Positions 1-9,160 of a DNA stretch of 64,000 bases are shown here, piece by piece. Each line of letters starts with the position of its first letter. The first letter of the stretch is position 1. The position numbers and the translations under genes are program-made. The stretch lies in the NCBI RefSeq assembly GCF_902459765.1, contig NZ_CABPSP010000006.1, positions 124,001 to 188,000 on the forward strand, written 5' to 3'. Origin of the DNA: Pandoraea anapnoica. GTDB lineage: Bacteria; Pseudomonadota; Gammaproteobacteria; Burkholderiales; Burkholderiaceae. The notes beneath the pieces were generated by a model. The model saw only the letters and a program-made list of their open reading frames with translations, was not told where the DNA came from and did no database searches.

Positions 1-167
1 ACGGACGTGCATTGGAGAGTCAGTTGACGCTGGTGGCCCGCGCGCCGGTGCAGGCCGAGATCCACTTGCATGCGGCGCGTCGCGTGCCGTATCGCGATGT
101 GGCGGCGGTCATGGCATCGGCCCAGCGCGTGGGGGCGACGAAGCTAGCGCTGATCGGCAATGAATGA
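1..167 (+). CDS. exbD: ExbD/TolR-family biopolymer transport protein, C-terminal part (5' end outside window)
   Basis: Only the last 54 residues are visible, in frame from base 3 to the TGA at 165-167. The tail carries the typical ExbD periplasmic ending: EIHLHAARRVPYRDVAAVM, then an AQRVGATKLALIGNE end. It closely resembles the end of the complete ExbD at 24717-25145 (ELHLRADAQAPYRAVAMVM, then AQKLGVTRIGLVGNE), so the two are paralogues. ExbD works with ExbB in the inner membrane to pass proton-motive force to TonB. The ending suggests that a second TonB motor operon lies left of the window. Family assignment is firm; partner genes are not visible. Confidence 0.85.
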   Translation, partial: GRALESQLTLVARAPVQAEIHLHAARRVPYRDVAAVMASAQRVGATKLALIGNE

Positions 168-298
168 CGGCGATCCGACGACGTCGGTCGGGCTTATGCC
201 GCAACGCCATAACCTTGTGTGATTCGCTTCGTTGACCTCCGGAGGGCGCCACCGCTATTTTGGGCGTTTCTCCGGCTCCTCTTAGGTCGACGTCGCCC

Positions 299-1333
299 AT
301 GCGCTTTGCTCTGGATCCACTGCTCCGCCATCCCACGCGTCTGACACGCGTTCTGTTGATGGGTCTGTCCTGCGTAATGGCGGCACCTGCCGCGCATGCC
401 GAAGGGCGCATCCGGATCGCTGAACAGTTCGGCATTGTGTACCTGCTGCTCAATGTCGTACGTGATCAGCAACTCATTGAACAGGAGGGCCGCAAGCTGG
501 GCGTCGACGTCAAGGTCGACTGGGCGAGGCTGTCCGGCGGCGCGGCCATCAACGATGCGTTGCTCTCCGGCGCTATCGACGTTGCCGGTGCTGGCGTGGG
601 GCCGCTGATTACCGTGTGGGATCGGACCTACGGACGTCAGAACGTGCGTGGTGTGGCGTCGCTGGGCAGCTTGCCGTATTACCTGGTGAGCAACGATCCG
701 AAGATCCGGACCATCGCCGACTTTACGGAGAAAGACCGCATCGCGCTCCCAGCCGTGGGGGTCTCCGTGCAATCGCGGGTGCTTCAGTACGCGTCGGCCA
801 GACTGTGGGGCGATAGCGCCTTCGACCGACTGGACAAATGGACACAGACGATGTCGCACCCCGATGCCGCAGCGGCGATCATCGCCGGTGGCACGGAGAT
901 TACGGGACACTTCGGCACACCACCGTTCCAGGAACAAGAGCTGGCGGCCAATCCGCGCGCGCATATTGTGCTCGATTCCTATGAAGTCCTCGGCGGCCCC
1001 AGTTCAGCCACGGTGCTTTACGCCACGGAAAAGTTTCGCAACGATAATCCGAAGACTTACCGGGCCTTCGTTCTCGCGCTTGCCCGTGCGGCGGACTTCG
1101 TCAAGCGGCAGCCGGACGCTGCGGCCGACACCTATTTACGTGTGAATCAGTCGAAAACCGACAAGAAGCTGCTGGTGAGCCTCATCACCGACCCGAAGGT
1201 CAACTTCTCGATTACGCCCCAGAACACGCTCGGACTCGCGCAGTTCATGCAGCGCGTGGGGGCGGTGCGTCACAAGCCCACGTCCTGGAAGGACTACTTC
1301 TTCGACGAGCCCGCACTGGGGCAGGGTAGTTGA
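299..1333 (+). CDS. ABC transporter substrate-binding protein, SsuA/nitrate/taurine type
   Basis: This is a 344-residue periplasmic binding protein. The chosen ATG at 299 gives a clean signal peptide: basic start, hydrophobic stretch around residues 17-28, and an AHA cleavage site before EGRIRIAEQFG. An in-frame ATG at 260 would only add an unlikely leader. The mature protein has the two-lobe pattern of NMT1/SsuA-like proteins, with the ligand-loop-like segment SGGAAINDALLSGAIDVAGAG. The ATPase gene starts 2 bases after the stop and the permease overlaps that, so the three form one transcription unit. The family imports sulfonates, nitrate, taurine or pyrimidine precursors. The substrate cannot be read from sequence and no sulfonate monooxygenase is adjacent. 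Confidence 0.85.
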   Translation: MRFALDPLLRHPTRLTRVLLMGLSCVMAAPAAHAEGRIRIAEQFGIVYLLLNVVRDQQLIEQEGRKLGVDVKVDWARLSGGAAINDALLSGAIDVAGAGVGPLITVWDRTYGRQNVRGVASLGSLPYYLVSNDPKIRTIADFTEKDRIALPAVGVSVQSRVLQYASARLWGDSAFDRLDKWTQTMSHPDAAAAIIAGGTEITGHFGTPPFQEQELAANPRAHIVLDSYEVLGGPSSATVLYATEKFRNDNPKTYRAFVLALARAADFVKRQPDAAADTYLRVNQSKTDKKLLVSLITDPKVNFSITPQNTLGLAQFMQRVGAVRHKPTSWKDYFFDEPALGQGS

Positions 1334-1334
1334 G

Positions 1335-2204
1335 ATGGGAGCGACGAGCGCCCTGCAACCCCTGCGGCCAGTGGACGGCGACGCCGACGTTGCCGCTACC
1401 CCCGGAGAAGTCCTCGGCGAGCGTGTGCTCGAGGTGCGCGAGCTAGATATCGAGTTTCGTACGAAGGGTCGCCATGTCGCTGGTGTGAGCAACATATCGT
1501 TCGATGTCTATGACGCCGACCGTCTCGTGCTTCTTGGGCCGTCGGGCTGCGGCAAATCGACTTTGCTCAAGGCCATCGGCGGTTTCGTCAAGCCGACACG
1601 TGGTGAGATCGTGCTCGATGGGCACTCGGTCGCCAAGCCGGGCATCGACCGGATGGTGGTCTTTCAGGAGTTCGACCAACTCGCGCCGTGGAAAACGGTC
1701 GCGCAGAACGTGATGTTTCCGCTGCGCGTCGGCAAAGGGCTTTCGCGTCGCGAAGCACGCGAGCTTGCCCTCGATACTCTGGAAAAAGTCGGACTCTCCC
1801 GATTTGCCGACGCATTCCCTCACACGCTCTCGGGCGGGATGAAGCAGCGCGTCGCCATCGCCCGCGCACTGGCGGTGCGGCCACGCGTGTTGCTTATGGA
1901 CGAACCTTTCGCAGCCCTTGACGCGCTAACGCGTACACGCATGCAGGAAGAATTACTGCGTTTGTGGGAAGACACGCGTGTCACGCTCATGTTCGTGACG
2001 CACTCCATAGAAGAAGCGCTTGTCGTAGGCACCCGGATCGTGCTGCTCGACGGTCAGCCGGGACGTCTGCGGGCCGAACTCGACGCGGGAACGTTCGGGC
2101 TCGACGAGGTGGCATCCCCGGACTTCCGGCGTGCAAGTGCACGTATTCACGATCTGCTCTTCGGCGAACAACTGCCGTCGCGAAGCACTGGGGAGACGGC
2201 ATGA
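1335..2204 (+). CDS. ABC transporter ATP-binding protein, SsuB/TauB type
   Basis: This 289-residue ATPase energises the importer encoded with 299-1333 and 2201-3115. Visible motifs are Walker A GPSGCGKST at about residues 68-76, a Q-loop (VVFQEFDQLAPW) near 108-119, signature LSGGMKQR at 165-172, Walker B VLLMDEP at 185-191 and the switch histidine in FVTHS. The N-terminal 30 or so residues before the first beta strand are longer than usual and low in conservation. The start codon lies 2 bases after the preceding stop and the 3' end overlaps the permease start by 4 bases (ATGA), indicating translational coupling. Confidence 0.9.
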   Translation: MGATSALQPLRPVDGDADVAATPGEVLGERVLEVRELDIEFRTKGRHVAGVSNISFDVYDADRLVLLGPSGCGKSTLLKAIGGFVKPTRGEIVLDGHSVAKPGIDRMVVFQEFDQLAPWKTVAQNVMFPLRVGKGLSRREARELALDTLEKVGLSRFADAFPHTLSGGMKQRVAIARALAVRPRVLLMDEPFAALDALTRTRMQEELLRLWEDTRVTLMFVTHSIEEALVVGTRIVLLDGQPGRLRAELDAGTFGLDEVASPDFRRASARIHDLLFGEQLPSRSTGETA

Positions 2205-3115
2205 GCTCGCTTTCGCCCAAGCCGGTCCGAATTCGCGCGTCGCGCCGCCCCGAAAGAATTTTCCCGAGGACGCCACGCGCGTCCGCGTTGCCGATTGACG
2301 GAAAAGACAACGACGCAGCGGGCAGGCAGGTTCGATGGCGGGCGGTGAGTCCGAGCGTCTGGCGAAAGCTGATCATCGGTGTTGCGCTGCTCGTGCTGTG
2401 GGAAATCGCGGCCCGATGGGTCGACAACGATCTGCTGCTGCCGGGCGCCAGTGCCACCGCACGGGCGTGGTGGGAGAGTGCGGCAAGCGGGGAGTTGTTC
2501 GCGCGCACAGGCACGTCGCTCTGGATGCTGCTGCGAGGATACGGCCTTGGTGTGTTGTGCGCGTTCGCTCTGACGTCGCTGGCCATGTCGAGCGCCGTGG
2601 GGCGCGATCTGCTCTCGTTGCTAACGGGCATGTTCAACCCGCTCCCCTCGATTGCGCTGCTGCCGCTGGCGCTGCTTTGGTTCGGGCTAGGCACGGGCAG
2701 CCTGCTGTTCGTGCTGGTGCATGCGGTGTTGTGGCCCTTGTCGTTGAGTATCTACACGGGTTTCGAATCGGTTTCGCCCACACTGCGCATGATCGGACGC
2801 AACTACGGACTGTCGGGATTGCGGCAAGTCGCCTGGATTCTGACGCCCGCTGCACTGCCGTCGGTGCTCTCCGGGCTGCGTGTGGGCTGGGCCTTCGCGT
2901 GGCGCACGCTGATCGCCGCCGAACTCGTTTTCGGGGCGAACACGGGGGCAGGCGGACTGGGCTGGTACATCTATCAGAACCGCAACGAGCTATACACCGA
3001 CCGCGTATTCGCCGGTCTGCTGACGGTCATACTGATCGGCTTGCTCGTGGAGCATCTCGTCTTCGATACGCTCGCCCGGTGGACGGTGCGGCGCTGGGGG
3101 ATGCAAAGCGCATGA
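2201..3115 (+). CDS. ABC transporter permease, SsuC/TauC type (BPD_transp_1)
   Basis: The ATG at 2201 overlaps the ATPase stop (ATGA) and gives a 304-residue permease. A longer in-frame reading back to 1964 is rejected because it runs through the ATPase gene. A basic N-terminal tail of about 50 residues precedes the first membrane helix (LIIGVALLVLWEIAARW). About six hydrophobic segments follow, with the EAA-loop region near RMIGRNYGLSGLRQVAWILT that docks the ATPase. It forms the membrane channel of the SsuABC-like importer. No recognisable terminator follows; a 316-base gap separates it from the autotransporter. Confidence 0.88.
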   Translation: MSSLSPKPVRIRASRRPERIFPRTPRASALPIDGKDNDAAGRQVRWRAVSPSVWRKLIIGVALLVLWEIAARWVDNDLLLPGASATARAWWESAASGELFARTGTSLWMLLRGYGLGVLCAFALTSLAMSSAVGRDLLSLLTGMFNPLPSIALLPLALLWFGLGTGSLLFVLVHAVLWPLSLSIYTGFESVSPTLRMIGRNYGLSGLRQVAWILTPAALPSVLSGLRVGWAFAWRTLIAAELVFGANTGAGGLGWYIYQNRNELYTDRVFAGLLTVILIGLLVEHLVFDTLARWTVRRWGMQSA

Positions 3116-3431
3116 GGGTATGGCGGACGATACTCGTCTAAGAAACTGCGCAATTTGGCCACTCCGGAGGGGGCGGTCAAACAGATCCCGGACGTAGCGG
3201 CGCGGACATGACCTTGCCATCGGGCGAATCCGGGTAGCGAACTACCTTTCGTTGTATTACATTCGGTTTCCGATGCATCGGGTGAACAGATTGCATCGTT
3301 CCAGTGCTCAAGCAATTCAAATAGAACGGCATCTCAGAGCACTGGTGTTCGAGAACTGCCGTACTGCGGGGGAAAGGCCGAATCTTCTCGGTCGCCGGTC
3401 GCCATGCACGGCCCAATACGAGAGGATATCC
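3116..3431. other. 316-base intergenic region upstream of the autotransporter
   Basis: No convincing gene is seen here. The region has an AT-richer stretch around 3245-3275 that could hold a promoter, and a perfect 9-bp inverted repeat, CCAGTGCTC at 3301-3309 and GAGCACTGG at 3337-3345, separated by 27 bases. If transcribed, the repeat would form a stem in the leader of the autotransporter mRNA. A Shine-Dalgarno-like AGAGGA at 3421-3426 ends the region. I did not find a terminator for the ABC operon. Confidence 0.5.
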
Positions 3432-6400
3432 GTGGTCTCACGCAAACTCAGGCGTGCTTCGCGTCGTGCTCAAAAAGCTCAGTTCCCATCGACCATAACG
3501 CTGGCAACGCCTGGTGTGCGTGGCGCGCTTCCCTCGTTGGTCAGACGTCCGTTTGGTATGCAAATCGTTCGAACTGCTGGCAATGCGGCGGTCGCATTGG
3601 CGCTTGCCGGGACCGCCCCTGCGCTGTGGGCGGCCGGGACATGCGGCACGGGTGACATCAGCGGCTGCGGCGCAGCCGGAGGCGATGGCGCTTCGGCGCG
3701 GGGCGGCGCCGGTGGCGTTGGCAACGGGCAGGGCGGCGGTTCGAGTACGCTGGATACAAACAGCGTGACGGTGCCGGTTCCCGGCGCCTGGGGAGCACAG
3801 GGGACAGGCGGCACTGGCGCGTCCGGCGATGGTGTTCCGGCGTCGGCCGGGGCGCCGGCACTGATCGTCGTCTCCGACAACATAACGTTCAATACGTCGA
3901 CGAGTGGCCTCGACGGCAGCGACGGCACCAGCGGAACTAACTTTGCCACCGGTGGCAATGGCGGCAACGTCGGACTTTTTTATTCCGGCCGCAACATCTT
4001 CGTTTCGGCGGCGCTTACCGGCGGTGCCGGGGGCCAGGGCGGCAACGCCCTCGGTGGCGTGGGCAACGGCGGCGGCGGCGGAGGTGGTGGTGCCGGGATG
4101 ATGTCAGTCGCGGGAATGGCATCGATCAACAATTCGGGGACGATTACCGGAGGGGTAGGCGGTGTCGGCGGTTCCGGGGCTTTCGGCGGTGGCGGTGGCG
4201 GTGGCGGCGACGGGTTGCTCGCGCTTGGCGGGCGCGCCGACATCGTTAACACGGGCACGATCTCGGGCGGTGCCGGAGGGGCCGCGGGTACTGCGACCTT
4301 CGCAGGCGGCACGGCGGGCAGTGGCGGCATTGGCGTTAATCTCGCGGGAACGGCCAACACGCTTGCAAATGCCGGAACCATCTCGGGCGGCGCCGGTTTG
4401 ACCGGTGGTGTCGGCGTACGCACGCGCGGTAACGACGCGATTGTCAATGACGGCCTCATCATGGGCGGGATGAACAATGGTGGCACAGCGCGCGCCGCGG
4501 CCATCGAGTTCGGTGGCCTGAACAACGCGCTGAATCTGCTGTCCGGCTCGGTCATACTCGGCGATCTGCTATTCGACGCCGGTGCAAGTGCCACCATCGC
4601 CGCCCTCAATTCCGGGCTGACGCTGAACAATGCCATTGTTCTGAGCGACGCCGCGTCGAACGTGATTTTCTCGACTGCGAGATCCGGCTTAACGATGACA
4701 GGCGCGGTATCGGGCGCTGGCACACTGACGCTCGGTGGCGTCAACTCGAATGTCTTGACGATGACGTCGGTCAATACGTATACAGGAGCCACGACGATCG
4801 GCAGCGGCACGCTGGCGCTATTAGGCAACGCAAGCATCGCGGCATCGTCGGGGGTGACAGTGGCCGGTGTGGGCGGCGTTGGCGGTGTGTTCGATATTTC
4901 GGGCGTGACGGCGGGCACATCGATCAAAGCGCTTTCTGGCGGCGGTGCCGTGCGACTCGGCGGCCAGACGCTCTCGCTCACCAACGCGGCCTCGGCATTC
5001 GATGGCGTCATCGACGGCACCGGTGGCGTACACCTGCGCGGCGGCACACAGACGCTAACCGGCGTGAATACCTATTCCGGCGCGACGACCATCGATAACG
5101 GCGCGGTGCTAGCCCTGACCGGCACCGGAAGTGTTGCGTCGTCGAGCGGTGTGGCGAATAACGGCACCCTCGATATTTCCGCCACAACGAATGGCGCCTC
5201 ACTGACGGCCCTGACAGGACTTGGGACGGTCTCGCTCGGGGCGCGCACGCTGACGCTGACCCAGGCGGCGGGCGTCTTCTCGGGCACGATCTCCGGTACA
5301 GGCGGCCTGACGCTGAACGGCGGCACGCAGACACTTGCGGGCGCGAACACCTATACCGGCGCGACGACAATCAATGCGGGCACGCTCGCGCTTATCGCTG
5401 GCGGACAGTTGTCGTCGGCAACGACAGTGATTCTCGGCGGCAGCGGCGCTACGTTCGATGTCTCCGCCGCAGGCGCGCTAACCCTCTCCGGCTTGTCCGG
5501 TGCGGCGGGCACGCGTTTCGCCGTTGGCACGAGCACGCTGACGGTCGATGCTGCGAGCGACGCCACCTATGCCGGCGACCTCACCGGCAGCGGGGCTTTC
5601 GTCAAACGGGGCGCCGGCATGCTGGTGCTCAATGGGACAAGCACCGCTTTTACCGGCACGACCACGGTTGCGGCGGGCACGCTCGAGATCGGCGACGCCG
5701 CGCACGACCGCGCGGTGCAGGGCGGCGACGTTGCGGTCGGTTCGCAGGGCACATTGCGCGGGCACGGCACGATCCTCGGCAGTGTAACCAACGGCGGCAT
5801 CGTGGCGCCGGGCGGGTCCATCGGTACGTTGAGCGTCGCCGGAAACTACACGCAAGCATCGAACGCTACGCTGGCGATTGAGGTCAGCCCGACGACGGCG
5901 TCGCTGCTCAAGGTGTCGGGCAGCGCGACATTGAACGGCGTGCTCGCGATTAGCTATGACCCGGGCACCTATCGGTCGACGCGATATACCTTGTTGAGCG
6001 CGGCGAACGGTGTGAGCGGGCGATTCTCCTCGGTGACCGAGGCGGTGTCGGCCGGTGCCGATCTTGGCAATCTGCGCTCCGCCCTGAGCTACGGCGCAAA
6101 CGACGTGACGCTCGCGCTCAACGATCCGGCATCCGGCGGCCCGGGCGCTTCGGATCCGTCGGGAGGCGTGGTCGTTGCGCCGAAGAACACGAGCGTTTTC
6201 ACTGCCCTTGGCACGGCGGCGGTGATGAACGCCCAGTCAACGACGGCAGCGGTGCTCGACCAGGCCACGAGGCGGTCCGTCGGGACGGGGCTGGCGACCG
6301 GCGATGCGACCTCTGACGAGCCCACGGTCTGGGCGAACGCGACCGGGCTTCACGGGCGTTTGTCCGGCACCGACGGCCAGCCAGGGTTTCAGGAAAACCG

Positions 6401-7133
6401 TTACGGCTTCCTCGCGGGCGCGCACAAGCGCATGGGGGGCAATACCTTCGGGTTGGCAGGCGGCTATTCCCACGCCGATCTCTCGGAGGCGGGCACGGCG
6501 AACTCAGGCATGATCGACACGCTGCGACTGGCCGCTTATGCGAGTCGCGAGATCGGTCCGGTCGACGTTGCGGCATCGGTAGGCTACGGCCTTGATTTCA
6601 TGTCACAGAAGCGACCGTTCGCGGGCATCGGCACGGCCCAAGGCGATCATATCGGGCAGGAGTTCACTGTAGCAGCACAGGCGAGCGCACCGTTGTCGAT
6701 CGCCGGAGTGGTGGTCACGCCGCGTGTCGGCTTGCGCTACGCCTACTTCCATGCCAACGGTTTCGACGAAAGCGGTGCGGGCGGACAGAATCTGCGCGTT
6801 GGGACGGACAATACGCGCAGCCTTCAGCCCTTCGTGGGCGTAACGTTCGACAAGGCGTTCGGAGAGGTGTGGCGACCGATGCATGTGCAATTTCGCGCAG
6901 CCTATGCGCACGAATTGCTCGATGCCGGACGGGCCATCACCGTATCCTCGCAGGACGGCACGATTTTCGTGGCCCCGGGCACGCGCCTGGCGCGCGGCTA
7001 TCTGACGCTTGGCGCGAGCTTCGGCGTCACGCTCGCGAAGCATCTGGACGTCTCTCTCGCCTACGATGCGCTCGTCAATACCGCACGCGCATCCGCGCAG
7101 GCGGGCAGCCTGAAGGTGAGCTACCGGTTCTGA
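3432..7133 (+). CDS. Type Va autotransporter with glycine-rich and PATR-repeat passenger
   Basis: The GTG at 3432 follows AGAGGA by 5 bases and gives 1,233 residues; ATG 3558 lacks a ribosome site, and upstream codons lack support. The N-terminal tail of about 45 residues is long and basic, then a hydrophobic signal segment (AAVALALAGTAPALWAA) precedes the mature passenger. Residues of roughly 75-330 are extremely rich in Gly, Ala and Asn, with GGAGG-type runs and repeated NTGTISGGAGG units. Several autotransporter-associated repeats follow (NTYTGATTINAGTLAL and variants). The last 270 or so residues form the outer-membrane barrel, ending in SLKVSYRF with terminal Phe. The product is secreted to the surface, probably an adhesin or biofilm factor; no catalytic protease or lipase motif is evident. 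It stands alone between two ABC importers. Confidence 0.88.
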   Translation: MVSRKLRRASRRAQKAQFPSTITLATPGVRGALPSLVRRPFGMQIVRTAGNAAVALALAGTAPALWAAGTCGTGDISGCGAAGGDGASARGGAGGVGNGQGGGSSTLDTNSVTVPVPGAWGAQGTGGTGASGDGVPASAGAPALIVVSDNITFNTSTSGLDGSDGTSGTNFATGGNGGNVGLFYSGRNIFVSAALTGGAGGQGGNALGGVGNGGGGGGGGAGMMSVAGMASINNSGTITGGVGGVGGSGAFGGGGGGGGDGLLALGGRADIVNTGTISGGAGGAAGTATFAGGTAGSGGIGVNLAGTANTLANAGTISGGAGLTGGVGVRTRGNDAIVNDGLIMGGMNNGGTARAAAIEFGGLNNALNLLSGSVILGDLLFDAGASATIAALNSGLTLNNAIVLSDAASNVIFSTARSGLTMTGAVSGAGTLTLGGVNSNVLTMTSVNTYTGATTIGSGTLALLGNASIAASSGVTVAGVGGVGGVFDISGVTAGTSIKALSGGGAVRLGGQTLSLTNAASAFDGVIDGTGGVHLRGGTQTLTGVNTYSGATTIDNGAVLALTGTGSVASSSGVANNGTLDISATTNGASLTALTGLGTVSLGARTLTLTQAAGVFSGTISGTGGLTLNGGTQTLAGANTYTGATTINAGTLALIAGGQLSSATTVILGGSGATFDVSAAGALTLSGLSGAAGTRFAVGTSTLTVDAASDATYAGDLTGSGAFVKRGAGMLVLNGTSTAFTGTTTVAAGTLEIGDAAHDRAVQGGDVAVGSQGTLRGHGTILGSVTNGGIVAPGGSIGTLSVAGNYTQASNATLAIEVSPTTASLLKVSGSATLNGVLAISYDPGTYRSTRYTLLSAANGVSGRFSSVTEAVSAGADLGNLRSALSYGANDVTLALNDPASGGPGASDPSGGVVVAPKNTSVFTALGTAAVMNAQSTTAAVLDQATRRSVGTGLATGDATSDEPTVWANATGLHGRLSGTDGQPGFQENRYGFLAGAHKRMGGNTFGLAGGYSHADLSEAGTANSGMIDTLRLAAYASREIGPVDVAASVGYGLDFMSQKRPFAGIGTAQGDHIGQEFTVAAQASAPLSIAGVVVTPRVGLRYAYFHANGFDESGAGGQNLRVGTDNTRSLQPFVGVTFDKAFGEVWRPMHVQFRAAYAHELLDAGRAITVSSQDGTIFVAPGTRLARGYLTLGASFGVTLAKHLDVSLAYDALVNTARASAQAGSLKVSYRF

Positions 7134-7311
7134 CCGAAATCGGCGTGGTGTCGCCCGTTTGGGGAGGCGGGCGGGCCTCGCTGGCATCGAATGGGCAAAG
7201 AAAACGAATCTACGTTGTGCGCCATAAGCAAGTGCCAATCCATTGGTACGCGGTATCGCACGTCCCTCTATAGTGGTTCGCTGAATCCAACTACAAGAAT
7301 GAGGGAATTCA

Positions 7312-8343
7312 ATGAACCGATTGCTCCGACCGCTCGCCATCCTGAGTGCCTTCAGTGCATTGGCATTTTCAACGGCGTACACGCCGTGTGCGCAAGCACA
7401 GGCGAAGGAAGTCGTCATCGCGTATCAGGACATGATCGTGCCCTGGCGTTACGCACAGGCCACGGGCGAGGTGGAACGCGCCACCGGCTACAAGGTGACC
7501 TATCGCAAGCTCGGTAGCGGTGCCGATGTGATTCGCGCGCTGGCTTCCGGATCGGTGCAGCTCGGAGAAGCAGGTTCGAGCCCGATTGCCGCCGGATTGT
7601 CGCAGGGTGTGGATCTGTCGTTGTTCTGGATTCTGGACAATATCAACGACGCCGAAGCGCTGGTCGCGCGGGACGGCTCCGGTGTGACATCCGTCAAACA
7701 ACTGACCGGCAAGAAGGTTGGCGTCACCTTCGTCTCGACTTCGCACTTTCACACGCTGGTGGCATTGCAGTCTGCCGGGGTCAACCCGTCCGACGTCAAG
7801 ATCGTCAATCTGAGACCGCCTGAGATCGCCGCCGCATGGGAGCGCGGCGATATCGACGCCACCTACGTGTGGGACCCGGTGCTGGCCAAAGCCAAAAAGA
7901 ACGGCAAGGTATTGATCACGTCTGGCGAAGTGGCCAAGGCCACGGGCAAAGCCACCTTTGACGGATTCGTGGCAGACCGAAAATTTGCCACCGCGAACAA
8001 GGAATTCCTCGATCGTTTCGTGAAGGTGCTTGCAGCAACCGACGCGAGCTATCGGGACCACCCGCAGACGTGGACTGTCGGTTCGCCGCAGGTCGCAGCG
8101 GTGGCCAAGGAGTCCGGCGCGAACGCGGCGGACGTCCCGGCAAGTCTGGCGCTGTACGCATTCCCCACCGCCGCTCAGCAGGCCTCCAACTTGTGGCTCG
8201 GGGGCGGCAAGCAGTCGGGTGCCGCCAAGTCCCTCGCAGCGACGGCTGCATTTCTCAAGGAGCAGGGCACGATTCAGGCCGTGCTGCCGGACTACTCAGT
8301 GGGCGTCGATCCTCAGTTCGCCCAGCGCGCCGCAGCGCGTTGA
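7312..8343 (+). CDS. tauA: Taurine-type ABC transporter substrate-binding protein
   Basis: This 343-residue binding protein has a signal peptide ([20 protein letters not shown], cleavage near QAQA). The mature start [19 protein letters not shown] and the segment [20 protein letters not shown] are typical of Tau[20 protein letters not shown] matches the TauA pocket region. It is followed 14 bases later by the ATPase and then the permease, the standard tauABC order. TauA captures taurine or similar alkanesulfonates in the periplasm. No TauD dioxygenase or taurine-pyruvate aminotransferase/Xsc gene is in the window, so taurine as substrate rests on family resemblance alone. Confidence 0.82.
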   Translation: MNRLLRPLAILSAFSALAFSTAYTPCAQAQAKEVVIAYQDMIVPWRYAQATGEVERATGYKVTYRKLGSGADVIRALASGSVQLGEAGSSPIAAGLSQGVDLSLFWILDNINDAEALVARDGSGVTSVKQLTGKKVGVTFVSTSHFHTLVALQSAGVNPSDVKIVNLRPPEIAAAWERGDIDATYVWDPVLAKAKKNGKVLITSGEVAKATGKATFDGFVADRKFATANKEFLDRFVKVLAATDASYRDHPQTWTVGSPQVAAVAKESGANAADVPASLALYAFPTAAQQASNLWLGGGKQSGAAKSLAATAAFLKEQGTIQAVLPDYSVGVDPQFAQRAAAR

Positions 8344-8357
8344 GTGGGCGTATTCCA

Positions 8358-9155
8358 ATGAGTGGACTGGACATCCGGCGGCTGCACGTCGCCTATGACG
8401 GCACGCGCGGTACTGCACCCACCATAGCGCTTGAGAACGTGAACCTGCATATCGGCACCGGGGAGTTTGTTGTTGCCCTTGGCGCTTCGGGGTGCGGGAA
8501 GACTACGTTACTCAATTGCATCGCTGGCTTCCTGTCGGCGACCGAGGGTGATGTGAGCCTCGACGGGGTACCGGTGACGGGGCCCGGCGCCGAGCGTGGC
8601 GTGGTATTCCAGCGATACGCGTTGTTGCCGTGGCTGAATGTACTCGACAACGTCGCACTCGGGCTGCGATTCCAGGGGATATCGAAGGCGCAACGGCAGG
8701 CGACCGCGCTTCGCACGTTGGCGTTGGTCGGCCTCGAACGTTTTGCGGAGTCGCGGGTGTACTCGCTGTCCGGGGGCATGCAGCAGCGGGTCGGTATTGC
8801 GCGAGCGCTGGCCAACGATCCGCGTGTGCTCCTGATGGATGAACCGATGGGGGCGCTGGACGCGATGACAAGAGAGTCGATGCAGGAACTCGTTCTGGAT
8901 ATCTGGGAGCGTACCCACAAGACGATTTTCTTCATCACGCATAGCGTGGAGGAAGCCCTTTTCCTCGGGACGCGCGTCATTGTCATGACGCCCGGCCCGG
9001 GGCGTATCGCCGAGAGTCACGAACTGCCGTTTTCGCGGCAGTTTCTCGAATCTCGGGACGCCCGCGCCGTCAAGTCGTCGCCCGACTTTATCGAATGGCG
9101 CGAACGGCTCGTCCATCGGCTGCGCGAGTCGCCTTCTCTTGCATTGACGGTCTGA
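8358..9155 (+). CDS. tauB: Taurine-type ABC transporter ATP-binding protein
   Basis: The ATG at 8358 gives 265 residues starting [15 protein letters not shown]; the reading frame extends further upstream but only through tauA. Motifs seen: Walker [10 protein letters not shown] at 42-50, Q-loop [14 protein letters not shown], signature [15 protein letters not shown], Walker [13 protein letters not shown] and the H-loop [10 protein letters not shown]. The [10 protein letters not shown] stretch after the Q-loop is characteristic of the TauB/SsuB group. It powers TauC. The permease start follows 5 bases after the stop, so the genes are co-transcribed. Confidence 0.87.
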   Translation: MSGLDIRRLHVAYDGTRGTAPTIALENVNLHIGTGEFVVALGASGCGKTTLLNCIAGFLSATEGDVSLDGVPVTGPGAERGVVFQRYALLPWLNVLDNVALGLRFQGISKAQRQATALRTLALVGLERFAESRVYSLSGGMQQRVGIARALANDPRVLLMDEPMGALDAMTRESMQELVLDIWERTHKTIFFITHSVEEALFLGTRVIVMTPGPGRIAESHELPFSRQFLESRDARAVKSSPDFIEWRERLVHRLRESPSLALTV

Positions 9156-9160
9156 GTCCC

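Noticed and set aside
4050-4400. Short GGC-rich tandem repeats considered as a CRISPR or DNA repeat array
   Set aside because: The repetition is at protein level (GGAGG and NTGTISGG units) with irregular period; there are no spacers.
3980-5047. A 355-residue open frame on the minus strand inside the autotransporter gene
   Set aside because: It is a Pro/Ala-rich mirror of the Gly-rich coding strand; it has no ribosome site or family resemblance.
7150-7180. GCCCG/CGGGC symmetry after the autotransporter as a terminator
   Set aside because: The stem is short and imperfect and no T run follows.
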